This document shows positions 53,935 to 64,000 of a stretch of DNA of 64,000 nt, piece after piece. The DNA is from Sorex araneus (lineage: Eukaryota > Chordata > Mammalia > Eulipotyphla > Soricidae): NCBI RefSeq assembly GCF_027595985.1, contig NC_073305.1:113525759-113589758 (forward strand), given 5' to 3'. The position numbers were made by a program, and so were the translations under genes. Under the pieces are notes generated by a model. The model was not told where the DNA came from and made no database searches. It saw only the letters and a list, made by a program, of their open reading frames with translations. The first letter of the stretch is position 1, and every line of letters begins with the position of its first letter.

Positions 53935-54285
53935 AACTACAAGAAAAATGAAATCATGTAATTTGCCAGTATGTGGATGAAATTAGAGAGTATCATTCTG
54001 AATGAAGCCATCCAGGATAGGCACAGATACAAGATGAACTCTTTTATATGTAGAATATAAGGAACATAGTATGGGAGCAGCAAATGGTTAAAGAAAATAG
54101 AACCTGAGGACTGGTTAACAGAACAGAATTTACTAAGTAGGAGAGAGTAGAAGAGAGGAGGCTGGGAAGGTTAAATTGGTGAAGGGAAGTGGATACTGGT
54201 GCAGGGTGTGTTGTTGAAACACTGGATGCATGAAGCCCTATCATTACCAGTAGTGTGAATCATGGAACTTTGAATAAAATTAAGT
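53935..54285 (+). mobile_element. Old L1: end of ORF2 and 3'UTR
   Basis: GAAATCATGTAATTTGCCAG, GAGAGTATCATTCTGAATGAAG, then a 3'UTR-like GGTGAAGGGAAGTGG and ATGCATGAAGCCCTATC. The frame is fully decayed. Confidence 0.7.
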
Positions 54286-54602
54286 AAGTCAGAAACAGCA
54301 ATTTAAGATGAATGAGAGACCCACAATTTGAAGCCCCCAAGCAACTAGAGCAAGCACTACTTCTGGTCTATTAACCAAAGCAAAATTAGAAGTGTCTGTA
54401 TAACTATATATTCTAAGCAGGATTAGAGATAGAAGAATTTCCTGAAAATGATAAAATTGAGGATATAGCTTTCCATTCAAATCATTATTTTTTTGTTATG
54501 TCCTCAAGACATCAACCTTGAAGTTGAAAGCATGTTGAAGTCATTCTTTGAAGGCAAAAACACCAGGCAGAAACTAAAAGTTAAAGCTCTGTTCTTTTAA
54601 TC

Positions 54603-54651
54603 TTTTTATTTTATTTTATTTTATTTTATTTTATTTTATTTTATTTTATTC
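54603..54651. repeat. (TTTTA)n microsatellite
   Basis: About nine ATTTT units at the poly(A) end of the old minus-strand L1 that follows. Confidence 0.96.
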
Positions 54652-54970
54652 ATTTAGTCACTGTACATTACAAGGGCATTCATGTTTGGGTTTCAAGCAT
54701 TCAATGTTCCAGCACGAGTCCTTTCATCAGCATCCTCTGCCTTCCACAGATGTCCCCAGTTCCTCTCCTACCACCCCCAGCCTGCCTCTGTGACAGGCAT
54801 TTTAATTACATTTTAGGTGCTGTGGTTTGTATTACTATTAATGATAAGGTTTCATGCTTGTTACCACCTTTCGGCGTCTCCTCATCCTCCCTGATCACTT
54901 CCCCCCACAATTATGAGTGTTCTCATCTCTGTCCTATTCCACCACCACCGCCCAAATGGAAAACCTCCTA
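54652..54970 (-). mobile_element. Old L1 3'UTR, minus strand
   Basis: TCAAGCATTCAATGTTCCAGC, CCCCAGTTCCTCTCCTACC and AGCCTGCCTCTGTGACAGGCA give the reversed 3'UTR order of an old L1 subfamily. Confidence 0.6.
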
Positions 54971-56929
54971 CTGAACACCAGCTCTCATGTTTCTATTGAC
55001 TTTGGGTTTCTGTTATTTTTAAAAGGTAAAACTCTTACGGTTTTAGGATACTGTGTCTGTAGGAGAGCCAGAATAGAATATTCCTTTGACCATGAAAACT
55101 TTTCCTGCTTTTCAGTGTCTATCTTCTGAAGGGAAACCAGCTGCTACTAAAGCTGAAGTGTCTAAAGTAGTTCTATCAGAAATGCTATGAAGGAGGAAAT
55201 CTGTTAATGGTTTTCTTTTTCCATTAACAAGGCCACTAAATCAGAACATTCTTCCATCTGAGTCTTGCCACCCAATGCAAGGTTACTCCATAATCCTTAT
55301 TCTTCCTGAGCCAAGACTTTAATTTTAGTCTTTGATTCTTTTCAAGGGAATGAAACCTGCAAAATAAGGCAGATTTTCCAACATTGGATTCCTTTATGTC
55401 CTTTACAAGTAAATCCCTCTGTGTTAGTATCACAGGTTAAACTGAGGAACTATCTTTTCATGAAGGAGACATAGCTTGAAAAATGGTAGAATCAACTGCT
55501 ACTTAGTTCCAGCACAAAAAATAGCAAGGAAAAATTGTTGGGAGAGAGAATTGTTGCCCTATCCATGACAAAAAAATTGGCCTGGTGAAAGGTTTAGACA
55601 AAAAATAATCCATATATTTGCCTGGTTTATCTGTGTAAAACTAAGACATCTGGGCTTTGTTTTCTCGTTACAAAGGTTCTTGTTGGAGGGAGGGGGAAAT
55701 AATGAGGTGACATTTGTAAACACTATTTTAATACAAGTTCTATAGAAAATGTACAAAACTAAGCCATGGAGTCAGCTAGAACCTGCAGAAAACAGCAAAA
55801 GTTCAACCGAGGAGAACGAACAAGCAAAATGGAGTAAATAGGGTGTCTAAACTAGCAAACCCCATTAGTGCTCACCAGCACAGACAGTGACAGGTCAGAA
55901 GAAAAGAGGACTACTCTGCTCACTTGGGAAAATTCTTTCATGTGGACTAATACAATGTCACACAAATCTGGAGACTTATTATCTAAGATTCTTGTCAATT
56001 AAAAACTTTTTAAATCTCTCTATGGTTATTGGACAGCAGGTCAGCACTGGAATACATGTAAGAGCACCAAGATTCAGATTTGTGATTCATCTATGTAAAT
56101 TTAAGTCTTTTCAAATGCATGACTAAGTAACTATTTATAAACATGTTAGAAATAAAGAAACAAATACAAAAACAGGTCTTTCAGGCTAATGAGCAACCTT
56201 GAATTTTTTGCATAAATTTATATGATACACTAAAAGCCTTAATCAAAAGAGGCCACAAAATATTGTTGTCATTCAGTCTTTTTTATGTCCATTAGATCCA
56301 CTTATCTCACTCTGTTAATGTACTAGGATTTCTCTGAATTTTAGACAGTGTTCCTAAAATGTGCTATAATCTCAAATGAACAACCATTTTATCCACAAAA
56401 GTGCAATCATTTCAGCCTCTAAACCATCAGCTCCATATTATAAATTTGATCTACCAATTCATGAAGCTGAGTCACAGTGAAAGAACATTAGGTCTTGGTT
56501 TAAAAAAGAGATTAGGAATAAAGATGGAATCAAATGTAAAAGAGTATTAGAAAATAATGAACCAATAAAACTGTGTTATCACTACCTCTAAGTAAAAGAA
56601 CAAATTATTCTTATATAAATGCACAAGTATAAGTTGCTGTTTCTTTTTTCTCTTTCCTACTTTTCTCTCTCATTCTTTTTATCTTTCCATTTTCTTCTAC
56701 AGTCTAAAGAATTTTCAGTATATTTTTCGTCATTATGTATTTTTCTGATTATCCACATACAAGTAAAACTAAAGACTTGGATATTAGGCCAAAATTACAA
56801 AATACATTGAACAAAACATTTTATGACAATGGTTTTGTGTTATATCAGGGGCACTACTCCAAAGATAAAGGAATCCACTCAGTTGTCCTCCAGCTCCAGC
56901 TGCCACCATCTCTCAGGGCATGAACCACA
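54971..56929. other. No gene; long unassigned AT-rich stretch
   Basis: About 2 kb without recognisable young repeats. The short frames (for example 55887-56126) have no domain. It may include unique non-coding sequence. Confidence 0.45.
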
Positions 56930-57265
56930 CACATATCTTTACCCATCACTGTTTGTATCCTGGACCACATATGAAAGAAAAATCCAATGAGTGTTGGTGG
57001 AGATATGGTTAAAAAGGAATTCTCATCCTCTGTTGGTGGGAATACTAATTCAATCTCTTTGGAAGACAACCTCTTTGGAAAACATCTCAAAACACTGACA
57101 ATTGGATTTTCATAAAACCCAGCAATTCCACATCTTAGGATCAACCCTCTGGGGCCCAAAAACACTATTTTGAAAAAATTATTTGCACTCCATATTCATT
57201 GTAGCACTATTCAGAATAGTCCAAATCTGGGCATATGTCCATCTCCTAAATTTGTGATGACTAAT
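56930..57265 (+). mobile_element. Old L1 ORF2 fragment
   Basis: Degenerate L1 order: GAGTGTTGGTGGAGATATGG, CTCATCCTCTGTTGGTGGGAATAC, CAGCAATTCCACATCTTAGG and CATTGTAGCACTATTCAGAATAG. This is the Cys-motif to MEYY region, with no frame left. Confidence 0.7.
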
Positions 57266-58024
57266 TATAATGCAACCAGTCAACACTCAGCATGATATTT
57301 CTCCTATGGAAAAAAAGCCAATCCACCACTTTCTTAATATTTCAATATTTTTATGTGCCAACTATGTTGAGGAATTATAAAGGGATTGGAGTTTCAAATA
57401 ATATTCAACAGAAGGAGATTAAATTGAATTGCAAGTGTTTTAGCGTGGCTTTGTCTAGAAACTGCACCACACCAAACCAGACATATCTAAACTCCAGAGG
57501 CTGAACATAGAAGCAACGGGAGTAGAATCCTAGCAATGCCTAATTCTCCTGTCTCATACAGCGCATACATTTCTGACATCAAGAAAATATGTGAAGCATC
57601 TTTCCTCATTCTGAAGGTCAAATTGGAAAAGCTGACAGGGATTAAAAATTAGACATAGGTTTGTTCTTTGAAGTACCAATAGCCTTGGGTGAATAGTAAT
57701 AAATTAAAAAGATAAAATATAAGTAAGGTGCAAAATGAAAAGTTGAAAATATTTTAGATAAAAATTAAAGCTCTGGAAGATGAATACGAGGAGATCCTAA
57801 GGATAAGTATGTTGATATACATTTTGTGGAGATAACCCATAATATGCACATAGAGTTAATCTCAGGGACTCTCCAAAAATGCTACTTGCTGCTTTAGTTA
57901 CTGAATCACCAGCTGCTTCAGATACTGCTGGATGCCTCACAACATTCTCAAATTTAAAAGATACAAAACATAATTCTAATACTTCTTGTCTCCAGTTGTC
58001 AGATTCAGAAATTATATTTAACTT
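57266..58024. other. No gene; unassigned AT-rich sequence
   Basis: No feature is supported. Confidence 0.45.
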
Positions 58025-58172
58025 GGGGTAGAGCAATTTTACAGTATATAGGGGGTTCAATCTCCAGCATCTCATATGGTCCCCAAGCACTGCCAGGAGT
58101 AATTCCTGAGTACAGAACCAGGAGTAATGCTTAAATACCACTGGGTGTGGCCCAAAAAGAAAAAAAAAACAC
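58025..58172 (+). mobile_element. Short tRNA SINE with damaged head
   Basis: A shortened head, GGGGTTCAATCTCCAGCATC, CATATGGTCCCCAAGC, GGAGTAATTCCTGAGTACAG, GGTGTGGCCCAAAAAG and an A-run. Confidence 0.82.
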
Positions 58173-59029
58173 AAAGAGAAGAAGTTATACTTAACCTTTT
58201 TCATTATAATGCTGCTGCTATCTTAACGCCATTTTTCATCCTTCCATAAGTAATAAATGAACATAAAGATAATTAAAAAATTATAATAAAAAATTTTGAA
58301 AATAGAATAAATAGTATTCTTACATTTAAAAATTTTGAAAATAATCATTTTCAATTGTAATTAAAAATTTCTCATTCAGTAAATGTTTACTAAGCACCTG
58401 CTAGATACCAAGTACTATGTTGAGTAGTAGAGTGTGTGGTGAAGTGCATTAGGGTATGAATAGAGGGAAAGATTAGAAACTGGACTGGATAGACATGTCA
58501 GAACTGGGCATGATCAGAGGAAAAGTAAGTCTGAAATGAGAATCCAGAAGAGAGAAGTGATGTGGTGGCACAAAGGAACATTTCTTGCCTTTCTGTCTTA
58601 GAGAGATAAAAGAAGCCAACACAAAGGATAAAGGCTCCTTGAAGAAACAACATGAGACTTATATAAAAGAGCAAGACATTGAGGTTCATTTCTGCTTAAG
58701 CAGCATTAAGACTCTGCAATTCTGAATGCCAAGGAAAAAGAAAGGATTGTGAGTCTAAATACTCATAATTTTTAGGTCCAGTGCTTAAAAGAGTTTCCAT
58801 ATCTTAATATCAGCGACTATATTATTTATGTCTTCAGTTCTTTACATTTAATTACTTAACCTCCCAACAACTTCTTTTAGTTTGTTATGTGATGTAAGGA
58901 CCCCCAAAATTTATCCCACTAGTCAATGTTCTCAAGAATACTTATCTAGTAATTATTGGTCACTGATTTGTAATATTAGCTTATTAATGTGGTAATTCTT
59001 ATATATGAAAAGCCTTTACTTGTAATATT
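58173..59029. other. No gene; unassigned sequence with an L2-type fragment
   Basis: Positions 58378-58445 (TTTACTAAGCACCTGCTAGATACC and CTATGTTGAG) match the ancient L2 end on the minus strand. Positions 58830-58880 may be a MIR scrap. The rest is unassigned. Confidence 0.45.
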
Positions 59030-59185
59030 TTGTCTATTTTTGGGAAAGGGGGAGGTGAGTTGGGTTACACCCAAAAGTACTCAGGGCTTACTCTAGCACA
59101 GTCAGAGGGCCATGTGAAGTGCCCAGGATCAAACCCTTGCCTGCTGGTGCAAAGAAAGTGCCTTACCGCTCTTCTCCCTTTGCCT
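59030..59185 (-). mobile_element. Old short tRNA SINE, minus strand
   Basis: GGGTTACACCCAAAAGTACTCAGGGC, GGGCCATGTGAAGTGCCCAGG and ATCAAACCCTTGCCTGC, then a decayed head. Confidence 0.6.
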
Positions 59186-59941
59186 CATTAGTCCTCTGGG
59201 TTAGATTTACTATTTGGTGTAACAGTCTTTCTACTAGATTCTGTGATCTCTGAGAGAAGAGACTATCTTTCGTCCTAAAAGCTGGCTCATTTCTGAACCA
59301 GTTTAGGTGTTTAATCAACATTATTTTTAAGGAATGGATCTGATCAGTTAATTTTCTCATAATGACTTTTGAGTTCTCACTGCAATATAATAAATTTGCC
59401 ATGACATATGCCAGGGCTTTATTCAATCTTTACAAATATTTTATACTGACAAGGAATTCTCCATCATGAAATTGGCATTCAATTTACATAGTTCTGCAAT
59501 CTCAAAGCATTCACAGAGCCCCGTGAAAACTCAAATAGGCAATCCACAAATTAAATTATCAGCTCCTAATTAAGTGGATGTTGACTTTCATTAAAACTTG
59601 TAAAATGTTCCAGAAGTTAATTAATAGCTTGAAAATAATCATGAACCTCATGAATTTGAAATCTGCCAATAAAGTAGATATCCTGAGAAGTATCCAACTC
59701 TCTCAAGAGTTTCCAAGTGTATGGTATATATATTTTCATAGTATCTTTCACTATAATGACGAAAAAATATGTGGTAGATTTTTCAACTTGTCAGAGTGAG
59801 ACATGTCCTTATTTAGTCCTAAGATAGGTATTTAAAAACTTGGTTCTATCTGTTTCTTTTTAAAGATAGGAATTGCTTCTTCTGATTATTTTCATATACT
59901 ACTTTTAGGACAAACAAATATAGCTCAAATGATGGCTTGGA
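59186..59941. other. No gene; unassigned AT-rich sequence
   Basis: The frame at 59163-59426 has no recognised domain. No repeats could be assigned. Confidence 0.45.
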
Positions 59942-59956
59942 AGCACAATTTTCTTT

Positions 59957-60132
59957 TTTCTTTTTTTTTTCTTTTTGGGTCACGCCTGGCGATGCACAGT
60001 TGTTACTCCTGGCTTTGCACTCAGGAATTACCCCTGGCGGTACTAGGGGACCATATGGGATGCTGGGATTCGAACCCGGGTCGGCCGCATGCAAGGCAAA
60101 CGCCCTACCCGCTGTGCTATTGCTCCAGCCCC
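59957..60132 (-). mobile_element. Young short tRNA SINE, minus strand, perfect TSD
   Basis: The 15-bp TSD AGCACAATTTTCTTT lies at 59942-59956 and 60133-60147. The head and B-box (GGGATTCGAACCCGGGTCGG on the plus strand) are near consensus, so it is among the youngest SINEs here. Confidence 0.97.
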
Positions 60133-60359
60133 AGCACAATTTTCTTTGATAGGAAAAGTACCTTTGTTTCCGTGCTCCAGGTTGTTTCATCCACTTCAAC
60201 CTTTTCCCTTCATTTAATAGGATTAACAGAGGCAAATTATAATTCCAGACTGTGGATTATCAATCTTGTATTCTCTTGTTCAGTGAAATTGCCCTTCACC
60301 CCTCTTGCCTTGACCTTGTGACTTGTGATAGTTGTTTCAGAAGTCAGGAGAAAGGGCAC

Positions 60360-60518
60360 AGGTCTGGAGCGACAGCGTGTAAGGCTCTTGCATTACAAGC
60401 AGCTGACTCAGGTTCAATCCCCTGCACCCCAACTAGTCTCCCATATCAACTGGGAATCATCCCTGAGTGCAGCAGAACGATCTCAGGATTAATCTGGGTG
60501 TGGTCCCCCCAAAAAAGG
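60360..60518 (+). mobile_element. Short tRNA SINE, diverged
   Basis: GGTCTGGAGCGACAGCGTGTAAGG, AGGTTCAATCCCC, CCCTGAGTGCAGCAG and GGGTGTGGTCCCCCC with an A-run. Confidence 0.8.
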
Positions 60519-60574
60519 CGGGGGCGGCGGGAGTAGATTCGGTTCCTTGCTGGCTGGATTAAAATAGATTTGGG

Positions 60575-61253
60575 CTTCTGCACCGCAAGAGATACAGTGA
60601 CCAGAATACAAAGACTATCCACAGAATGGGAAAGGATATTTACACAATACCCATCAGATAAGGGGTTGATATCAATGGTATATAAAGCACTGGTTGAACT
60701 CTACAAGAAGAAAACATCCAACCCCATCAAAAAATGGGGCGAAGAAATGAGCAGAAACTTTACCAAGGAAGAAATACGAATGGCCAAAAGGCACATGAAA
60801 AAGTGCTCTGCATCACTAATCATCAGAGAGATGCAGATCAAAACAACCATGAGATACCACCTCACACCACAGAGACTAGCACACATCCAAAAGAACAAAA
60901 GCAACCGCTGTTGGAGAGGATGTGGGGAGAAAGGGACCCTTCTTCACTGCTGGTGGGAATGCCGACTGGTTCAGCCCTTCTGGAAAACAATTTGGACGAC
61001 TCTCAAAAAATTAGATATTGAATTCCCATTTGACCCAGCAATACCACTGCTGGGAATATATCCCAGAGAGGCAAAAAAGTACAATCGAAACAACATCTGC
61101 ACATGTATGTTCATCGCAGCACTGTTTACAATAGCCAGAATCTGGAAAAAATCCGAATGCCCCAGAACAGATGACTGGTTGAGGAAACTTTGGTACATCT
61201 ATACAATGGAATACTATGCATTGTTAGAAAAAAGGAGGTCAAGAATTTTGTAG
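60575..61253 (+). pseudogene. L1 ORF2p C-terminus, open frame
   Basis: The frame is uninterrupted across the C-terminal domain: [13 protein letters not shown], Cys motif C114-x3-C118-x7-H126-x4-C131 with the canonical His, and [15 protein letters not shown] premature end occurs after RRSRIL, where the sister copy at 47386 continues for about 40 residues (MNFAYKWISMESIM). An open Met at 60570 lies in the TSD and is not a real start. Confidence 0.95.
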
Positions 61254-61820
61254 TTAAGTGGATGGGCATGAAAAGTTTCATGCTGTGTGAAATGAGTCAG
61301 AAAGAGAGAGACAGACATAGAAAGATTGCACTCATCTATGGTATATAGTATAACAGAGTGGGAGACTAACACCCAAGAACTGTAGAAATAAGTACCAGGA
61401 GGTTGACTCCATGGCTTCGAGGCTGGCCTCACGTTCCGGGAAAAGGGCAACTCAGAGAAGCGATCACCAACTACATTGTAGTCGAAGGCCATGTGGGGGA
61501 AGGGAGTTGCGGGCTGAATGAGGGCTAGAGACTGAGCACAGCGGCCACTCAACACCTTTATTGCAAACCACAACAGCTAATTAGAGAGAGAGAACAGAAG
61601 GGAATGCCCTGCCACAGTGGCAGGGTGGGGTGGGGGGGAGATGGGATTGGGGAGGGTGGGAGGGACTCTGGGTTTACGGGTGGTGGAGAATGGGCACTGG
61701 TGAAGGGATGGGTTCCCGAACTTTGTATGAGGGAAGTATAAGCACAAAAGTGTATAAATCTGTAACTGTACCCTCACGGTGATTCTCTAATTAAAAATAA
61801 ATAAATTTAAAAATTAAAAA
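60575..61820 (+). mobile_element. Young L1, 5'-truncated, perfect TSD
   Basis: The 14-bp TSD AAAATAGATTTGGG lies at 60561-60574 and 61821-61834. It contains the last 226 or so codons of ORF2 in one open frame and a complete 3'UTR (61254-61800) ending GGTGATTCTCTAATTAAAAAT plus an A-rich tail. Confidence 0.97.
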
Positions 61821-61834
61821 AAAATAGATTTGGG

Positions 61835-62287
61835 AAGCTCATGGGATCTCAACGTCCTTTCAACAGTAAGTTTGCATCACCTTGTCTACAGCTAGATCAA
61901 CTTGTCTACATAAGAGTTCCTATTTCATTTATGACTCCCTGTCTCTGTACCCCCATCTTCCAGGGTTGCAATTCAAATAATCAGACTCCTCCTGCCTCTC
62001 CCCACAAACACACGGGGCTAATTCTATGCAAATGTCAAGGTTTCAAAGCCACCCAAGTTCCAGTCCAGAACTAATGGACTAATTTGTCCTTAGTTGAAAC
62101 AGCCTCCAACAATGCCAGGATTCTCTCAAAGCGCTCCTAAATGAACTTCTCAAGCATTGCACTCAAACATCTGAAAGGCCTTGGGAGAGCGACCCCCCAC
62201 CGCACTTCCCGCAGGAAATCAGAGGTCTTTATTTTTTATTTTTATTTTTTGTAATATCTCTAGCCTCTTTATTTATTTTATTTTTTT
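61835..62287. other. No gene; unassigned sequence
   Basis: A pyrimidine-rich segment is followed by AT-rich sequence. Nothing is assigned. Confidence 0.45.
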
Positions 62288-62665
62288 AAAATTTTTTATT
62301 GAGTCACCATGTGGAAAGTTACAAAGTTTTCAGGTTTAAATCTCAGTTATACAATGCTCGAATACCCATCCCTTCACCAGTGCTCATATTCCACCACCAA
62401 GAATTCCAGTATAGCTCCACCCCGCCCCCCCACACCCCTACCCCCCATGCCTTAACCCCCCCACCCTTAGCCCCCCCACCCCACCCACCCCCCCGCCTGT
62501 GTAACTAATAAATTTCACTTTACTTTCACTTTGATTGCATACAATATTTCAACAAAACTCACTATTATTGTTTGGAGAGTCTCTCCCCTAAAGTCAGACC
62601 TGCTGAAAAGGAAGCATTAGATAATTTGTTTTCCATTGCTGAGGATGAAAAGGTATGAGGTCGAG
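62288..62665 (-). mobile_element. Composite/L1-type tail, 5'-truncated, minus strand (F)
   Basis: The T-rich left end is followed by GAGTCACCATGTGGAAAG, CATCCCTTCACCAGTGCTC, an expanded C-rich run (62405-62495) and TTGTTTTCCATTGCTGAGGATG, which is the composite linker just upstream of the tail. Only tail and linker are present. Confidence 0.75.
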
Positions 62666-63055
62666 TGACCACACTTAGCAATCTCTCAACTCCAGTTCTC
62701 CACTTCTCCACTACCCGTTCTTTCTCCTTTCCTATTACCCCCACTTCTCTGTACTTACTCTGTCCCTTTCCTATTTTCCTCACGGAATCTTCCTCTATTT
62801 TTCCCCTCTCTCCCTTCTTCCTAAATTGTTGACTGCAATTTCCTCACGCAGAATTCATCTCCAGGGGGGTTTGCAGGAGAAGTCAATGGTCCCCACTTTC
62901 TCTCCAAAACCCCGGTTGGCTTCAAGGGGGAAAAAAAGTGAGGGGGGGGGAATGGGCTCTTCGCATCAATTGGCACCGTGCACCCGTGCACCGGGAGCCT
63001 CCCACAAAAGACTGAAGAACACTGCTTCACACTACCCTGACCCAAACCCCTTGGT
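62666..63055. other. Unassigned pyrimidine-rich flank of the CpG island
   Basis: CT-rich sequence (62690-62830) changes to more GC-rich sequence from about 62860. A G-run lies at 62943-62950. No repeat is assigned. It may be the upstream promoter region of the gene that starts in the island. Confidence 0.4.
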
Positions 63056-63379
63056 CAGCTTTAAAACTTAGTCGGCGCTGCCCTCTACCGTTTGCCCGGG
63101 GTGGGGTGGGGGGCCGCTTTCAGCCTGATCCAGCAGCACCTGCGAGCTCCGACCGTCTCTCCCAGCCGCTGCCCTGCACTCCCCCGCAGCACCTCGGCTC
63201 ACCTCTCCCTCGCACCCCTCCCCGCTCTGTTCACGGAGGGGGGGACTGCACCCCGCGGTGGATTTCAGACTGGCCCCTGCCTTCTGCTCCTCCCCCGGCT
63301 CTTGCCCGCGCTCGCGCTCGCCCCCCCTTGGCAATCGGGGCGCCCAGACTTGGCGACGCTCCGCGCCCGCCGCGAGCTG

Positions 63380-63575
63380 CAACGCTGGGTTCCCAGTGCG
63401 GGTGAAAGACGCTCGAGGACACGGTCCCCGGAGCTCGGCGCCGCTGAGAGCGGGCTTAAGAAACGGCTTTCAGCCTCCTCGGGAGAATCAGCAGCGAGTC
63501 CAGAGCAAGACTTCCCGAGCTCGCTGGACGCGCCTGCCTGCCCTGGGAGAGACAGCTGCACGCTCCGTCCACCAG
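63380..63575 (+). other. Candidate non-coding first exon with splice donor
   Basis: The CACCAG/GTAAGG donor (GT at 63576-63577) is a strong consensus at the end of a GC-rich leader in the CpG island. The transcription start is not determinable; 63380 is a nominal left edge. Several frames are open through it (63092-63667, 63258-63902 and others), as expected from GC-rich sequence without stops, and none shows a protein family. I read it as 5' untranslated. I do not recognise the gene. Confidence 0.45.
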
Positions 63576-63884
63576 GTAAGGGGCGCGCGCCTGCCCGAAC
63601 CGCCCCGGCTTCCCTGCTTCCCCCGCTCCGGGACCCGGGCTCAAACTCAGCCCGAGGGACCTTCTGATCCTGTGAAATGCAAAAGGTGGCAAAGACTGGG
63701 GGGGCTGCGGGCTGGAGACTACCGGGGTCGCCTGGACATGCTGTACCTGCCCCCTGCTGGGTCTCTTAGAATTGGACTCCTTTCTGGTCCAACAACACCC
63801 TTAAATGTAGGAGTCAGGTATGGACGCTGTGTGCAACAGTGGTTTGAGAATCGTCTCTTGCTCCTTTGTAAAACGGGAGGCGGG

Positions 63885-63895
63885 GGGGGGGGGGT
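63885..63895. repeat. G-run
   Basis: About 13 G with one C break, inside the putative intron 1 start. Of note only as a possible polymorphism or quadruplex site. Confidence 0.85.
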
Positions 63896-64000
63896 TGTCT
63901 GAAGCTATTTGCGCATTAAATGCATTCGAAGAGGGTGCTGAGAGGAAAAACGTGAGTGGGAATCACGCAGATAGGGACCGCGGGGGAATGAGGTGACTTC

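Larger units (their letters stand above)
63056..63960 (+). promoter_or_regulatory. CpG island, probable gene promoter
   Basis: Dense CpG appears abruptly (GCGCTCGCGCTCGCCC, GGGGCGCCCAG, CTCCGCGCCCGCCGCGAGC, GGGGCGCGCGCC), unlike the rest of the window except the composite heads. A TTTAAAA lies at 63060-63066. Repeats are absent. Vertebrate CpG islands of this size usually mark promoters. The presence of a splice donor (63576) gives it a plus-strand direction. Confidence 0.8.

Noticed and set aside
63092-63902. Overlapping open frames of 191 and 214 residues in the CpG island, and antisense frames
   Set aside because: GC-rich DNA lacks stop codons in all frames. The frames run through the splice donor at 63576 and show no protein family.

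Overview
This window is mammalian nuclear DNA, AT-rich, gene-poor and dense in retrotransposons. The commonest repeat is a tRNA-headed SINE with a TAGCACAGCGGGTA A-box and a GGTTCGATTCC B-box. I recognise it as the SOR-type SINE of shrews, so a shrew (Soricidae, Sorex-like) genome is the best reading. The species call rests on recognising repeats, not on a search. No intact protein-coding gene, rRNA or true tRNA gene is visible.

Four retroelement systems explain most of the recognisable sequence. (1) L1: one copy with its own 5' end, flanked by a target-site duplication (TSD) but internally deleted (34.2-37.6 kb); two young 5'-truncated copies with perfect TSDs (46.9-49.1 and 60.6-61.8 kb); and many older 3' ends. 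(2) An RTE-clade LINE: a 3.5-kb copy at 10.5-14.0 kb whose 5' third is inverted (twin priming; a 13-bp TSD closes it) and a 1.1-kb 5'-truncated copy nested in an old L1 (17.0-18.1 kb). (3) SINEs that share one tRNA head but use two LINE partners: a short form with an A-rich tail (L1-type) and a long form whose body is RTE 5'UTR and whose tail is the RTE 3' end. RTE deletion derivatives without a tRNA head, which join RTE 5'UTR to RTE 3' end, are also present. (4) A composite, apparently non-coding family with GC-rich, partly tandem-repeated heads joined to an L1-like 3' tail, built much like primate SVA (9.2-10.3, 14.3-15.1, 33.3-34.1, 38.9-39.6 and 50.6-51.1 kb plus truncated copies). This family is the most interesting candidate for something undescribed.

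Layout: 0-9 kb SINEs, RTE derivatives, an LTR-like repeat with a hairpin-like inverted duplication, and microsatellites; 9-18 kb composites and the two RTE copies; 18-33 kb mixed SINEs, an RTE derivative with a TATA motif at 21.0-21.7 kb, a short poly(A) retrocopy at 25.7 kb and a long GGAA microsatellite at 26 kb; 33-39 kb composites around the internally deleted L1; 39-59 kb mostly unassigned AT-rich sequence with scattered repeats; 60-62 kb young L1. The last kilobase (about 63.06-63.96 kb) is a CpG island containing a consensus splice donor. It is probably the promoter and first, non-coding exon of a plus-strand gene that continues beyond the window.

Starts and ends are read by eye. Junctions backed by a TSD are accurate to a few bases. 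Old repeat edges may be off by tens of bases.
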